The notes: a model not told the origin generated them from the sequence alone. A stretch of DNA of 64,000 nucleotides from Blastomussa wellsi (GCA_947652115.1 OX393573.1:9532480-9596479), one strand, 5' to 3'; positions 38,603 through 50,696 are shown, counted from the first letter of the stretch. Numbers and translations are program-made.

Positions 38603-41600
38603 ATTGATGACGGCACCATGATCGAGGCAGCAAGTGAACATGGATTTGATTTCATTTTGACTCCACACGTGGACAGACGATTGAGACAATTTGATTTACA
38701 TCACAGAAGTTACACGGCGCGATTGGCACAGCACGATGGTGCATTGGTCAACTTGGACAGAGCCGTCTTGCCGGGACAAATCGAGGAAGCCTTGCAATGC
38801 AGTATAAACAAACAGATATTAGAAGACTCAGAAGTACGACCCGACGATCATTTGCTGATCAACATCAACTCGAACAGACTGAGAAACGCTTATCATTCAA
38901 GACGAGTGCGAGTGCGTGATTGGAGAAACAATGCATTGATTGCTCGCACCGTTTTGGAAGAATTAAGCAGACTGTTGAACTCCAACGAAAATTTCAGAAT
39001 GGATGATGCGTTTAACTTGAACATTTCTCACATAAAAGCCACCGGGACGGGAAGCGGACGAAAAAAACTGGGAACGGAGCACATTGAAAAACTCTTAAAC
39101 GACAAAAAGTCAGTGATCAAAATCAAAAACGCGGACGAACTGTGTTGTGCCAGAGCTTTGGTCACCATCAAAGCTTACCGCGATCTTGGTAGTAGACACA
39201 GCACTTACAAGAGTTTACACATGGGCAAATTCATACAAGAACGACAAGCCAAAGAATTACACGCCTCGGCCAAAGTACCCGTAGGACCCTGCGGCTTGAC
39301 TGAAACTCAACAATTTCAGACTTACCTGAAAGAGTACCAGATCGTGGTGGTTTCCGTGGATCACGGTTACCAAATAATTTTCAAAGGGCCTGACCAACCC
39401 GAAGATAAACTCCTTGTCTTGATCAAAGTGGGAGAACATTACCATGCGTGCAACTCGCTGAAAGGATTCTTTGGCAAAGCCCATTTCTGTCTAGCGTGCG
39501 AAAAATCCTTCGAGCATGACAAATGGAGAAATCACAGTTGCAAAGGAAAACGATGTCATGCCTGCAACCAATTGAATTGCCCAGATTTCACCAAAGTCGA
39601 CAAAGGTACCAAAGCCATGGTTCCTTGCAACGATTGTGACCGCTCGTTCTTCGGAGACGCGTGTTTTGCTCTGAACAAGAAGCAACAAGAAGAAAGCGGG
39701 AAAAGCAAGACACTGACCTGATACGAAATCGAAATGGGTAAACACGTGTGCGGCCACAGTGAATGTCCTTCCTTCCTTCAACGATACTTGAACTTGTATC
39801 AACACACATGTTTCATTCAGAACCCAAACGAAATGGAAGAAAAAAGAAAAAAGAGAAAGAGAAAAGCGGACGACACTCAGCTAGAAGAACCTCCCATTTT
39901 TGTGACTTGGGATGCCGAAGCCATGCAAGAAAGAGGAATTCACGTACCCAATTTGATTTGCGCCATGACCTCAAACAGTAACTTGCAACACAAGTTCGAG
40001 GGTTCGACATGTGTGACAGACTTTCTCGACTGGTTACGAGAAATAGCCATCGACAATAAAGTCATTGCCATTGCTCACAATTTTAAAGGGTACGATTCCT
40101 ACTTCATTTTGAACGAACTATACCGTCAAGGTATCTGTCCGGATCAATTGGTAAACGGAAGCAACATTTTGTCGATGAAAGTTCACGACATTGAATTCAA
40201 GGACTCTATGTGTTTTCTTCAGATGCCGCTTTCTGCCTTCCCAAAATCATTTGGACTGACGGAACAGAAAAAAGGGTTTTTCCCTCATTTCTTCAATATT
40301 CCAGACAACCAATCGTACGTGGGTCCCATTCCGGCACGCGATTATTACGACCCGGGAGGTATGAAACCAGAAAGAAAAACAGAATTTGACGAATGGCACA
40401 AAAAAATGAAAGAGGAGAATTACCTGTTTGATTTCCAGGCGGAACTGTTGGCCTATTGCCAATCGGATGTGAAATTGTTACACGACGGATGAAAGGTGTT
40501 TCGACAACAATTCAAACAAGTGGCCGGATTTGATCCCATGGAAAAATGTTTGACCATTGCCTCGGCTTGCAACCTGTACTATCGCACAACATGCATGCCC
40601 AATAACTGTTTGGCTTCGGAACCAGTGCGAGGTTGGTACGGAAAAGGAAAACCTCACTCCCAGGCTTCCATCGAATGGTTACATTACTTGAACCACAATG
40701 CTACATCGACAGAGCGTGTGGACGCATGCCAGAAACGGTGGAGAACACGTGATCCGTGTGGGTAACAGACGAGTGCACGTAGACGGGTACGCGGCGTCCA
40801 CCAATACCATGTACGAATTCTACGGTTGCTTCTATCACGGTTGCCCAACTTGTTTTCCAAACCGATACCAGAAACACACCAAACTGGATGAACGTACCAT
40901 GCACGACATGCACGAAATCAGATCGGATCAGATCCGACACGCAGGTTACAATCTCATGGAAATATGGGAATGTCAATGGAACAATCTCAAAAAACGAGAC
41001 ATGGACATTCAAACCTACCTGAAATCTTTAAACTTGACGGAACGACTAGAACCCAGAGATGCCTTTTTCGGGGGTAGAACCAATGCGGTCAAACTTCATC
41101 ACAAGACGCAAGAGGATGAAAAGATCCATTACGTGGATTTCACGTCACTTTATCCCTACGTAAACAAAAACTGCGTTTACCCCATAGGACATCCCGTCAT
41201 CGTGCTAGAACCAGGGCACACAGATCTATCCGAGTTTTTCGGGCTTGCCAAATGCACTGTGTCACCACCCTACGGGTTATACCACGCCGTCTTACCCTAT
41301 TGCAGCGGCGGAAAACTGACCTTCCCGTTATGCCGCACCTGCGTAGAAACGGAACAATCCAAACCCTTAACAGAACGCAGCACAAGTTGCAGCCACACGC
41401 TCAAAGAAAGGGAACTAACCGGTACTTGGTGCACCCTTGAATTGGAAGAAGCAGTGCGTCAAGGCTACGTGATCCAACACGTGCACGAAGTTTGGCATTT
41501 TCAAAACATGTCGGACACGTTGTTCAAATCGTACGTGAACACTTTCCTGAAAATCACGCAAGAAGCCAGCGGGTGGCCAAAACGGGTCGGGAACGACACC

Positions 41601-42530
41601 GACAAATGCGTGAAATACATCACGGACTATGAGAAAAAGGAAGGAATCAAATCAGAACCCAACAAGATAGAAGAAAATCCAGGAAAACGATCTCTAGCCA
41701 AAATGATGCTAAACTCTTTCTGGGGAAAGTACGGACAACAAAGCAACAAGACCCAAGTTCAAATGTACACTAGTCCAGTCCTATTCCATAACTTGTTGGA
41801 AGACGACAGCAAGGAAATAAACGACATCCGCATCGTCAATGAAGAAATGATCGAAGTCGTACACAAGTATCAAAGCGAGTGTGACCCCATTCAAGTGAAC
41901 ATAAACATTTTCGTGGCTTGCTTCACCACTTGCTGGGCAAGACTACGATTGTATCAAGAAGGTCTCTCAAAACTGAATCCTCTACAGACTTTGTACTTTG
42001 ACACTGACTCCATCATTTATTCCCACAAAGGAAATGAACCCAGTTTACCATTGGGTGATTTCCTGGGAGAATACACAGACGAATTGAAAGACCCGGATGA
42101 TCACATTGTAGAATTCGCTGCTGCAGGACCCAAGAATTATGGGTACCGAACCATGAAGGGAAAAGTAGAATGTAAGGTGCGTGGCTTCTCGCTGAACACA
42201 CGCGGCCAAGAACAGTTAAACTTCCTAAAAGAAAATGTCATGGTTGAAGTGACAAAACCTTTGGAGGAAAAACAACGGCAGATTCCCGTCTTCAATCCAT
42301 TCAAGATCACAAGAGACAATAAAACAAAACATTTAGAAACAATGACCGAAATAAAACGTTACCAAATCGTTTTTGACAAACGAGTAGTGGATCCCATTAC
42401 GTTTCACTCTTACCCATATGGCTATTACGAAGAATTCAAATGGAATGAACAAGATGAATTCAATTTGCAAACAGTATTGCTTTTTTTAAGACTTTCGGCA
42501 ACGCGTGTTCCCCACATCTTGTACACATGA
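38603..42530 (+). pseudogene. Protein-primed-type DNA polymerase B, with two stops and a frameshift
   Basis: Acceptor GTCTTGACATGATTGCAG ends at 38,602, in phase 0 with the common exon at 35,718; the first internal ATG is at 38,618. Order: N-terminal region with zinc ribbons (CHACNQLNC, CNDCDRSF); exonuclease motifs TWDAEAM, AHNFKGYDSYF and YCQSDVKLL; polymerase motif A DFTSLYPYVNK (about 41,138), motif B KMMLNSFWGKYG (about 41,700) and motif C LYFDTDSIIY (about 41,992). In-frame TGA stops lie at 39,719-39,721 and 40,490-40,492; a frameshift sits near 40,740. Both TGA could come from CGA. It replicates the element in active relatives; here it is dead. Confidence 0.88.
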
Positions 42531-42655
42531 AATGCCACGTTGGTGATCACGGCGATGGACCACTTGCTGTTGGGTTTCTGTTGATGCAGATACTCCTGCC
42601 AATCCTGTTCTCCAATTTCCTTTAATACTTTTTCCAGATCATTCTGGTTAGTGAT
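42425..42655 (-). pseudogene. Right-end gene remnant abutting the terminal repeat
   Basis: The minus-strand frame next to the inner edge of the right repeat reads LVITNQNDLEKVLKEIGEQ, then SKWSIAVITNVAFHVYKMW, coherent protein-like text, to a stop at 42,425 inside the PolB end. Upstream of 42,655 the frame runs antisense through the terminal repeat, which is not sensible coding. The 5' part of this gene seems to have been overwritten when the terminal repeat expanded. No family recognised. Confidence 0.45.
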
Positions 42656-42656
42656 G

Positions 42657-43125
42657 ACAAGAGTTCCGAGCTGGATGGAAAGTATGGAAAACGCAAGTGA
42701 AAAATCATCCCGTACTCGCTTGTGAGAAATTCTGGAAAAAGTTGATCCCAAATGTACCATTCAAATTCATCAAGAAGAACAAGTCTTGACATTGAACTCC
42801 TCACCAGTCATTGAATTCGTTACTCGTTATTGAACTCGTTATTGAACTCGTTACCAGGTTTTTTGCGTGGCATGTATTTTTTTGTGTAAACTTTGATTCG
42901 TTATTGAACTCGTTACCAGGTTTTTCTGTGACGTATTTTTTGTGTGACCATTAAAATTTGAATTTAAATACTGTCTCCTGATTGGTTCATGGGCTTGTGA
43001 CATTTTTGATGGCGCAATTTGCAGTTTAGAAAAGTCACGTGTTTGATATACGGCTCTGTGATTGGTCCATTCAAAAAATACTCGATTCTGATTGGTCCGT
43101 TGTCAAAGCATAGGCCCTTACTACT
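42657..43125 (-). repeat. Polinton right terminal inverted repeat
   Basis: Pairs with 18,565-18,974. It is about 60 bases longer because the segment with GGTAACGAGTTCAATAACGA is duplicated (around 42,830-42,930). Ends in ...TTACTACT next to the CACAAT duplication. Confidence 0.9.
42658..42789 (+). pseudogene. Inverted copy of the leftmost gene's last 43 codons
   Basis: Within the right terminal repeat the plus strand encodes QEFRAGWKVWKTQVKNHPV and on to FKFIKKNKS with a stop, matching the C-terminus of the gene at 18,842-19,771. There is no start, so it is a passenger of the repeat. Confidence 0.85.
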
Positions 43126-43131
43126 CACAAT
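43126..43131 (+). repeat. Polinton target-site duplication, right (CACAAT)
   Basis: Identical to 18,559-18,564. Confidence 0.93.
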
Positions 43132-44689
43132 TCTTCTAAGGTTGCTAAAATAAAGGATTTATAAGAAGGCACTTCTCACTTCAACATCTATTGAGTGAAT
43201 CTAAGTAAGCTTCTGTCCACCGCTTGAGATTGGCCTGCCAGAAAAGACACTACACCAAATTAACATTTTACATAACAAATTTTGTGCATCTACCTGACGG
43301 CTGCACGAATGCTAAGCCAAAATAAGTCCTGGTGGGTCTTTATTTCACGTTGTAAAGATAAGTCATTGTGAAGGCCTTTTTCATCTCTTATCTAAACGTA
43401 CTGTATGAGAAACGTAAAGTATTTGTCGATGAATTGGTGATAATTCACACCCACACTCCCATTCAGTGAGGACTGAAAGTCCTAAAATAATGTAAATCGA
43501 TTATAAAAACACAATGATGACATCTAAACTGTTTTGCGTTTATTGCTCTGTTCCCCAAACCCCTGGGAGACCCTTAGGCAAATCCCTGGGAGACCCTCAT
43601 GGACGAAGTTTGATTACTACCCAACGTTCGATTGTAGAGTTCAACATACAGAGGGAAGAGCCGTCTTTTTGGTGTATCTTTACAAACGCATTTTACCGAA
43701 CTTCTGCGGTTTGGTACACCAACCTTGCCGCCATCGCAATTGCATGTAATTTGAATCCCACAGGACTGAGTGAATACACCTTATTAGTACATTACATGCT
43801 ACATTATTGCACTTACCTTACACCAAATCAATGTTTCGTTGAGTTTCTTGTAAATAAACTTCATTTCATTGTCAGTGAATAGCTGCGAGCTGATTTCAGA
43901 GGCTACAGGCTACAAATACAAACAAGGAAGGGTATTATTCTTAAATGGTTATTTACTCTGAAACAAAGAATGAAATGAAATAAGCCTTAATGAATTCACT
44001 ACTTGGAATCAGTTTGGCCAAAAATCACAAACGAGCGCTCAGCTCGGAGAGGGAAGCATTTGCAATGCACCGTTTACACTTTCCAATTTGGTGTTTTTTT
44101 GTTCTGTTGGTTACCTCCATCAAGTCGTCACCAACATGAAATAGCTGTACAAAAACCAATTGAAATTGCAAGGCTGCCACTACTGCAAAGGACACTTAAA
44201 TGGTTCCTTAAATTGAAATTACAATTTGCTTGATGGAATCTATACTAGGGATACTGCTTCCTTCACGGTGGTGGTACAGGTATGTGGAAGATAGTCACGC
44301 ATGTCTTATAGGGTCAATGTCAAATGCGCATGTGCAGCCTTGATTCGCAGAAAGGACAGAAAGTACTTTAATGTAAGGTTGCGCACTGCACGCTTCCACA
44401 AACCACCGTGGCCTTCTGGAATTGTTTTAAGAGTTTTCACGCGCTCTCGAAAACCTCTTTGTTTAGCCTCATCCCTTTGTTTAAGCTTTCGTCTAGAACC
44501 GCATGTGTATCACCCTTCGAGAACATCATAACGCGTGTGATGTTGATATGAAAATACAAGCAATATATTCCGTTTACAACTTACACAAATGATCAGACAA
44601 TCTTTTCCCTCGATTTTTATAGCTTTTGCAAGCCTTGTGAGGTCGATGGAAAGGGATTTTACTCGCATACATTAACTTCTATTTCTGGT
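43132..44689. other. No gene seen
   Basis: Flank of the Polinton. A 122-residue open frame at 43,514-43,882 has no recognisable motif. I see no clear repeat boundary. Confidence 0.4.
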
Positions 44690-45705
44690 CCGTCGGACCA
44701 GAAAATCAAATCGCCAGACATCCACAGAAAAGTGTCAAAGGCCCTTTAAGAAAGACTATGTACAAGAGTTCCACCATCAAATTCCATCAAACCAAACATA
44801 CTGTTCACTAAAGAAGCAACAGGCTTTCTTTTCTGGACAAAACAACTACCAGAACACATGCATGTCAAATCAGACAAGCCATCAACCAGGAAAGAATACA
44901 AGAAAACAAGTTCATAGTATCTTTTGATGTAGAGCCACTATTTACCATGTGCCAATCGAAGGTGCCGTACAAGCTGCATTATACTAACCAGAAAATGATC
45001 CCGGTCTTCCCGACCACACAAACCTTGCATATACAAATTGCCGACCTCTTAAATTTCGTTTTGAGATCCACGTATTTCCACTATAATGGATCGTTTTACG
45101 AACAACAAGACGGAGCCCTGTCTCAGCAGTTATAGCTAACCTTTACATGGAAGAATTTGAAAAACAGGCGATAACTGCTGCGAATTGCAAACCTAAGATC
45201 TGGAAGCGTTATGTTAACTTGTGTAGCGTTACAATCTTATATTGAAACGATGTAGATGGCTTTTGCAACATCTAAACAGTAAACAGATTTGTTTTACCAT
45301 GGAACTTAAGAGAGATAACACCATTCCCTTTCTCGACACATTAGCTAAAAAGGACGCAGACGGCCACTGTGTACAGGTCCCACTTAGTGCGACTTGAAGA
45401 CGCCTTTCAACCAACAAAACAAGACGGGGTTGTTTCCACGGAAATGCGACAAAGTATATATCGGGGAAACAGAGAGATCTATGTACATGACAGAGACACA
45501 CGGTTGCTCATACACAAACTTGCGCGATTGCGGAGCACGCCAACGAGACGAGCCATTTGGGACAAAGTCAAGTTTATTGATCGTGGCCCTCGCTGGAACA
45601 CTCGAAGGGTCAAGGAAGCTATCCATATAAAAACTTCATCTCAACAGCCGATCAGTAATGACGCGGACCTGTGAGGGTAAAACATCACCAAGTCGGAATA
45701 ATAAT
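44690..45705 (+). pseudogene. Penelope-like element remnant (RT and GIY-YIG endonuclease)
   Basis: Broken frames give YNGSFYEQQDGA, then ANLYMEEFEKQAITAANC and IWKRYV (RT of the Penelope type), followed by TIPFLDTL, and, near 45,450, KVYIGETERSMYM, the GIY-YIG signature of the Penelope endonuclease, with IWDKVKFIDRGPRW after it. Several frameshifts and stops make it inactive. Confidence 0.75.
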
Positions 45706-45959
45706 GAGGATCGAAATGCACCAGCTAACCAACGTGCTGCAAATAGCGATGCGTAAACAATCCATCTAATCACCTGCTGAAGACTAGCAGTACAGCAGTG
45801 GAAACATCTCGATCAACACCTCAAAGTGACTCCATCATCAGAGAAACGAATAAAGGTCATCTTTCCAGTAAAAGAACTAAGGTAAGTTCTGTGTGTTCGC
45901 TTTCCACCACCAAAGGAAAAACTACCTGCTGTGCAGTCTATGGGGGGTTGTTTACAAAA

Positions 45960-46275
45960 CGGAGGCCTTGACTGTAATTTTATCTAGTACGGATAAACAG
46001 GGAGAGAGCCTTGAAACCAAAGATAAAAGAACATCAAAGTGCAGTTCGTGTTGGAGACAACAACAATTCCACAATTGCGCAACACACAAATCAGTTTGGC
46101 CATAACACTGATTTTGACCATAATGGCCAGGGCTGGCATTCCCAAATAGGCAGCAACCCTGCTAACCGACATAGCGATATTCCAGAAATTTGCAAGTCAA
46201 TAGACAGCAACTGTAAACTCTTGGACAAGACACTTAAATCTCATAGTGCCTCTCTTCACCCAGGATTATAATTGG
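45960..46275 (+). pseudogene. Second Penelope-like endonuclease tail
   Basis: A frame with IKEHQSAVRVGDNNNSTIAQH and FGHNTDFDHN resembles the region just after GIY-YIG in Penelope-like polyproteins (RI.EH..A......S..A.H....GH). It ends at a stop near 46,271. Confidence 0.55.
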
Positions 46276-47459
46276 GTTTCAGTGAATTGTTGGGGCAACT
46301 TACCAGAATGCCGGGGGAAAAACCTGCGATCCAATCCAGGGGGGATAACTACTCCTAGCCGCTTCATGCTGGAGAAACAAGAATTAAGCGCCGGCAGCTA
46401 TGAGCCACTTTTTCTTTACTACTACTAGTGTAATCTCGCGCAGCAATCACGTAGCATGCGCATTATTTCAGACCATTAAGAATCAGTTAATTCAGTTTGG
46501 CTTTTTAAAACCAATGAAGGCCCAAGTTTTTCTGCCAACAAGTCTTGTTGAGTTTTTTCGTGTGACAACTGGCCCTTGTAATGTTAGACTTTTGAACTGT
46601 CACACAAATAAATGTGTTGAAAAAAGACTACATTTTTTAAAGGATATTTTCTGGAAGGCAAATGTCATTAAATGTTGGCAAAGATCTTTTTGAAAGAATA
46701 AATATCCGCTGCAACCTTTTTTAACTCTGATTTTAATACACATGGTAACATGAAGGCACCGTACCATTAACTTGTTGCTTGTCGATGAGGACACTTCACG
46801 AACAATTTTCATAAGAATGGAGCCCAGAACCTAAAAAAACAGAGACACAATGAGCATGCATTGGGCACGAGGTGATAAATAACCAACGCATCTCATATCC
46901 AACAAGCGCAAATGGAATTTAGCAAATCGGGGCGATGTACGTGAATGGCTCGATACCCTGCGTGAAAACAACAGACCAAACAACTGGACCAACACCCTAG
47001 CCCCTAAAACAATAGCAACTGCTACCAGTAGAATTACAAGCTTACGAGAGCTGCTACACTACCGGCAAATTGACGGCAGTTTTTCATCGTTAGTCCTGTT
47101 ATTTTTTATGAATTTCGTCATCAAATTGTCAACGTTGCTGTAGATCAACGGGGTATCGCCTCGTTGATCCGCAGACGATTAGACAATGTGATGGCGAAAT
47201 TTATTCAAAATAAGTAACAGGACATAGGATAAAAAACTGCTGTATATTTGTTTTTACCATAACAAAACGAAGCCAGGAGGATTAAGCATAGACTCGCCTT
47301 TGGTAAGTAAAAGTGCGAGCGAAACTCAAACTTTAACCCGGACTAATATTCCTCTCAAAAACGAAGTTGATGATTTCCCCTTTAACGCCGAGTCCCGTTT
47401 AGATGCAATTTGCGCTCAACTGTAAAAAGTTTGACAAAATTTTCAACAACCGCGCGTAA
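46276..47459. other. No gene seen
   Basis: Open frames are short. A stretch near 46,865-46,930 shares words (AACCAACGCA, CATATCCAAC) with the hairpin at 49,080-49,150, so a decayed MITE may be present. Confidence 0.35.
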
Positions 47460-47631
47460 TACACCTTATTCCAAAATGGCTACTATCTTAATATCCTTTT
47501 GTTGGTATTCAAATTAGCCCTTCATGACTCGTGTTTAAGGTCAAAAATCAAAAGAATATTTTATCTTGAACGAGGCAACTAGAGCCAATTTGTATGTGCA
47601 TAAATCAGCGCTCATTTTGGAATAAGGTGTA
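47460..47631. repeat. 172-bp MITE with TA ends
   Basis: Terminal inverted repeats TACACCTTATTCCAAAATG and CATTTTGGAATAAGGTGTA, 172 bases apart end to end; TA at each end fits a Tc1/mariner-type target duplication. Confidence 0.8.
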
Positions 47632-48540
47632 TGGTGTCATCCGATACATCATTTATGTGTATGTCCCCTAGCCAATGAGCGTGCGAGAATTTCTGCGGTT
47701 ATGGTAGTTATTTGTCGACACGTGTAGCGATTTTAAACTGTACACTTTTCAGTTTGACGTAAACGAAGCGAATTGTACAACATCAGTGGTGCGTTGTTCA
47801 AAAAATATTGAAAAAAGAGCAAGAAAAAAATTATTCGTAAATATTTCTGGCTCTAAAGGTATCTTTATGGTGGAAAATGAAGACAAATCATGTTGGTTAA
47901 CAGAGTGATCCGAAGTAATTATTGCGAAGCTGCGCATTGCATCCCTATACAAGTCAAATCGAGTAATTTATACACTTGTATACTAACCTGTCTCAGCGAT
48001 CTCGGGGCTGATCAAAACTGAATTGAAAGAAATCTTATCTCAGAACCGAAAAATCTCTCTGAAGGAGAGGACAAAATAAAGTGGCCAATTGCTGCTCAGA
48101 TTACCACAGAAATCCACGGAAAGACTAATCTTTGAAGACAAAGATTAATTGTCACGATTTGCCACTTTGTCTCTGATATTTATTGCGCTTTGGCTGCAAC
48201 TGACAAGTCTTGTCCAACTTTACTGGATTACATATTTATGGTTAAATTATATACTTTTATGGTTGATTGTGTTGGTTTTTGGGTCCTCTCATAAATGCCC
48301 TGTTTAAATCACTCACAATCGTTTTTGTCATAAAACTGGCAGTTCTCATTGAGAAGGAAAGTGCTTCCATCAACACTGTGGACAAATAAACATGCATTGC
48401 AGGCCATAGAGACCCTGGGAAAGAGGTTGACTGTACTGATTTCCATGTCCTGTAAGTCAGTAGAAAAATTCAATTTTTGATTCATTTAAAGCTGATTTGT
48501 AAGGTTTCTATGTTCTGAGAAATGAAGGCATCTCAAATGC
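47632..48540. other. No gene seen
   Basis: AT-rich sequence without coding signal. Confidence 0.35.
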
Positions 48541-48544
48541 AAGT

Positions 48545-48860
48545 GTTTTGCCGCTCTTACGATCTTGGTTTCCTCTTTTTCTGTGGTCGAGTGTCCTTAA
48601 GGGTTATTTCTTCCATTTTGAACTCCATAAAGATCTTTCTTATTTGCAAGAGAAGAGAAATATCATCTCGGAAATTCAGAAGACCAGCGGTGCATGACGC
48701 CATTACACTTTTCAAGTCTTCATAAAAACAAGCCTATGATGGGATAAAATTACACTGTAATTTTAGCTTCTCAAAGAAAACTGTTGCTGATTGGCTGCGA
48801 TTTGAATATCCCGGATATAACTGAACCATGGATGGAACCAAAATTCTCATATGTGTACAA
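48545..48860 (+). repeat. Dispersed repeat, copy 1
   Basis: Shares TTTCCTCTTTTTCTGTGG, TCGAGTGTCCTT, GACGCCATTAC, TTCATAAAA.CAAGCCTATGA and the ATATCCCGGATAT block in the same order with 49,865-50,115. Confidence 0.75.
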
Positions 48861-49079
48861 GAATGTGAAGCTGCCTCGTACCTTGGCAGCAATTAAAAAC
48901 GTTTACGATTAGAAGTTCTTACTGAGAAGGAACGTGCTATAACGTGTATTGCAGGCTTGTGCAAAATAATCAGGAAAATTGATATACATTATAAGCCACA
49001 AGACAAGTTTAAAACAAAATTCTCACGCGTCTGTGAAAAAAAATTACAGTATATATAACAATTATTCCATGAGCCTGCG

Positions 49080-49150
49080 TTGGATATGAAGTGATAAAAT
49101 AACCAACGAGCGCGTAGCGCGAGTTGGTTATAATCACTTCATATCCAACA
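49080..49150. repeat. Short hairpin repeat
   Basis: TTGGATATGAAGTGATAAAA and its inverted partner TATAATCACTTCATATCCAA flank a GCGCGTAGCGCG core. Confidence 0.75.
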
Positions 49151-49864
49151 AGGGAGAATGGAATAATTATTTTAGTAAATTCTCAAACCGGGTTTTGCCA
49201 CCGATTTTTATTTCCACAATTTTACAAAGCGTCCGGAAAGAGCATACAACTTCCGGTCACACGCGCCCCGACTCCCGACTTTCCATATGACGTAAAACGC
49301 CGACTATTGGCTCATAGTCGGAGTTTTTTAGCCAATCAAACAGCTAGAAATGCAATAGTCGGAGCTGAGAATATACTAATATAAATTATTTCAACATGAT
49401 TATTGAAATTTGTCACGGTTTCACACAACACCGCTTCTAAATCATATACTATGAAGACTGTGACAAAATAAAATTAAAAGGATGATGGAAAATTATTCAC
49501 ATAAACACGACATTTTCTTCCATAAAGAAATAACTTTCGAATTTCTTGCGTGCGGTAACACACGCATCATTATCTTTTACTGACGATGACAACACGCAAA
49601 GCCAAACAAATTTTAGAGGGAGTAAGTTTCCAAAGAAACTGTGGTGCTGCGTCGGTGGGAAGTATAACAATATACTTTGGTTTTATCAACTGGGTTGATA
49701 ATGTCAATTGGCCACCGTAAAGAGATTCAAGAGCTGACGTTTCGAGCGTTAGCCCTTCGTCGGAGCCAATTCGATTCGCTCAAACAAATTTTAGCCTCAA
49801 ATGATCAGGTGAACTATTATTATTGTGAACTATTGTTATTACGCAGCTTTGTGCGTTCGCAAGT

Positions 49865-50115
49865 GCTGTTCGTCGCTTTAGGACATCGATTTCCTCTTTT
49901 TCTGTGGTCGAGTGTCCTTTGGGGTTGCTTCCTCTATTTTGAACCCCCAAATTCACAAGGATGGCCGTGCGAGACGCCATTACGTTTTAAAGTCTTCATA
50001 AAAGCAAGCCTATGATTGGATAACATTTAGTTCCTTGAAGAAAACAGTCGCCGATTGGCTACCACTAGAATATCCCGGATATGAACCATGGATGGAACAA
50101 AATGGAACCAAAATT
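49865..50115 (+). repeat. Dispersed repeat, copy 2
   Basis: Same words as copy 1 at 48,545-48,860, same order and orientation. Confidence 0.75.
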
Positions 50116-50522
50116 CTCAAATGCTTCCAGGATATGTCTGCTGCCTAATGGCAGCTGCTGCAATAAAATATTTTTTGCATTAAACTTCGTGCTTCTTAGT
50201 TCAGTTTGTTTATTTGCTTGAATGAGGAAATGCTAATTAATTCCAAGTCATCTTTTGTAAACATTTCCGTCCATTTTCCATTTTAGGTAAAACTCTAGTT
50301 ATTTGCTATTAACTATTAGTCTGAGAGCCAATCAGAAAGCTAGAATACAATAACCGGAGTACAGAATTTACTAAAAATTGTTATCTTTCATAAAAGCATG
50401 CCTTCTAGAGTTATATTTTGGGAATTGGTAGAGAAAATTTTTTCTGCGATAGAAACTCATATCTTCTCGCCACCATGTAGTATCCTCTACATACATCACG
50501 ATTCTAGCTTTTTCTGATAGTT

Positions 50523-50663
50523 TTAGTAAACTGATGCTTTTACAACCAAATTATTTAACTGGTAATAGACCACATGTTTAAAGGCAGAAAGAACATTAGT
50601 GACCCACTCATCTGCAGCTTGCTCGCTGCCCACAATTTTGTTCTTACCAAATTTTAATGCCAT
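50523..50663 (-). CDS. Host gene, exon near the 3' end (unidentified protein)
   Basis: Acceptor GTATGTCTGTGCAG on the minus strand, then MALKFGKNKIVGSEQAADE and FKHVVYYQLNNLV, ending at a stop at 50,523. Probably the last coding exon of the gene whose other exons are at 50,935, 52,126, 54,559, 57,197, 58,073 and 59,766. Exon phases were not all checked. Confidence 0.55.
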   Translation of the reverse strand: MALKFGKNKIVGSEQAADEWVTNVLSAFKHVVYYQLNNLVVKASVY

Positions 50664-50696
50664 CTGCACAGACATACAGCCAAATGGAATGTACTT

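Larger units (their letters stand above)
18565..43125. mobile_element. Polinton/Maverick (adintovirus-like) element, 24.6 kb
   Basis: Defined by inverted termini beginning AGTAGTAAGGGCCTATG, a perfect CACAAT duplication on both sides, and a full Polinton gene set inside: PolB, retroviral-type integrase, packaging ATPase, adenain-like protease and major capsid protein. Gene order: one leftmost minus-strand gene, a plus-strand RING gene with alternative exons, a minus-strand structural cluster (24.1-33.0 kb), then plus-strand GRF, exonuclease, cassette array and PolB, with two short minus-strand genes between. It is decayed and carries a nested SINE and piggyBac. Confidence 0.95.

Noticed and set aside
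39719..40492. Two in-frame TGA codons in PolB as possible recoding (selenocysteine or UGA-Cys)
   Set aside because: A frameshift follows at about 40,740, other genes carry similar lesions, and CGA to TGA decay explains them more simply. No recoding structure was seen.
43514..43882. Protein-coding gene of 122 residues
   Set aside because: No recognisable domain and no promoter or splice context; could be chance.
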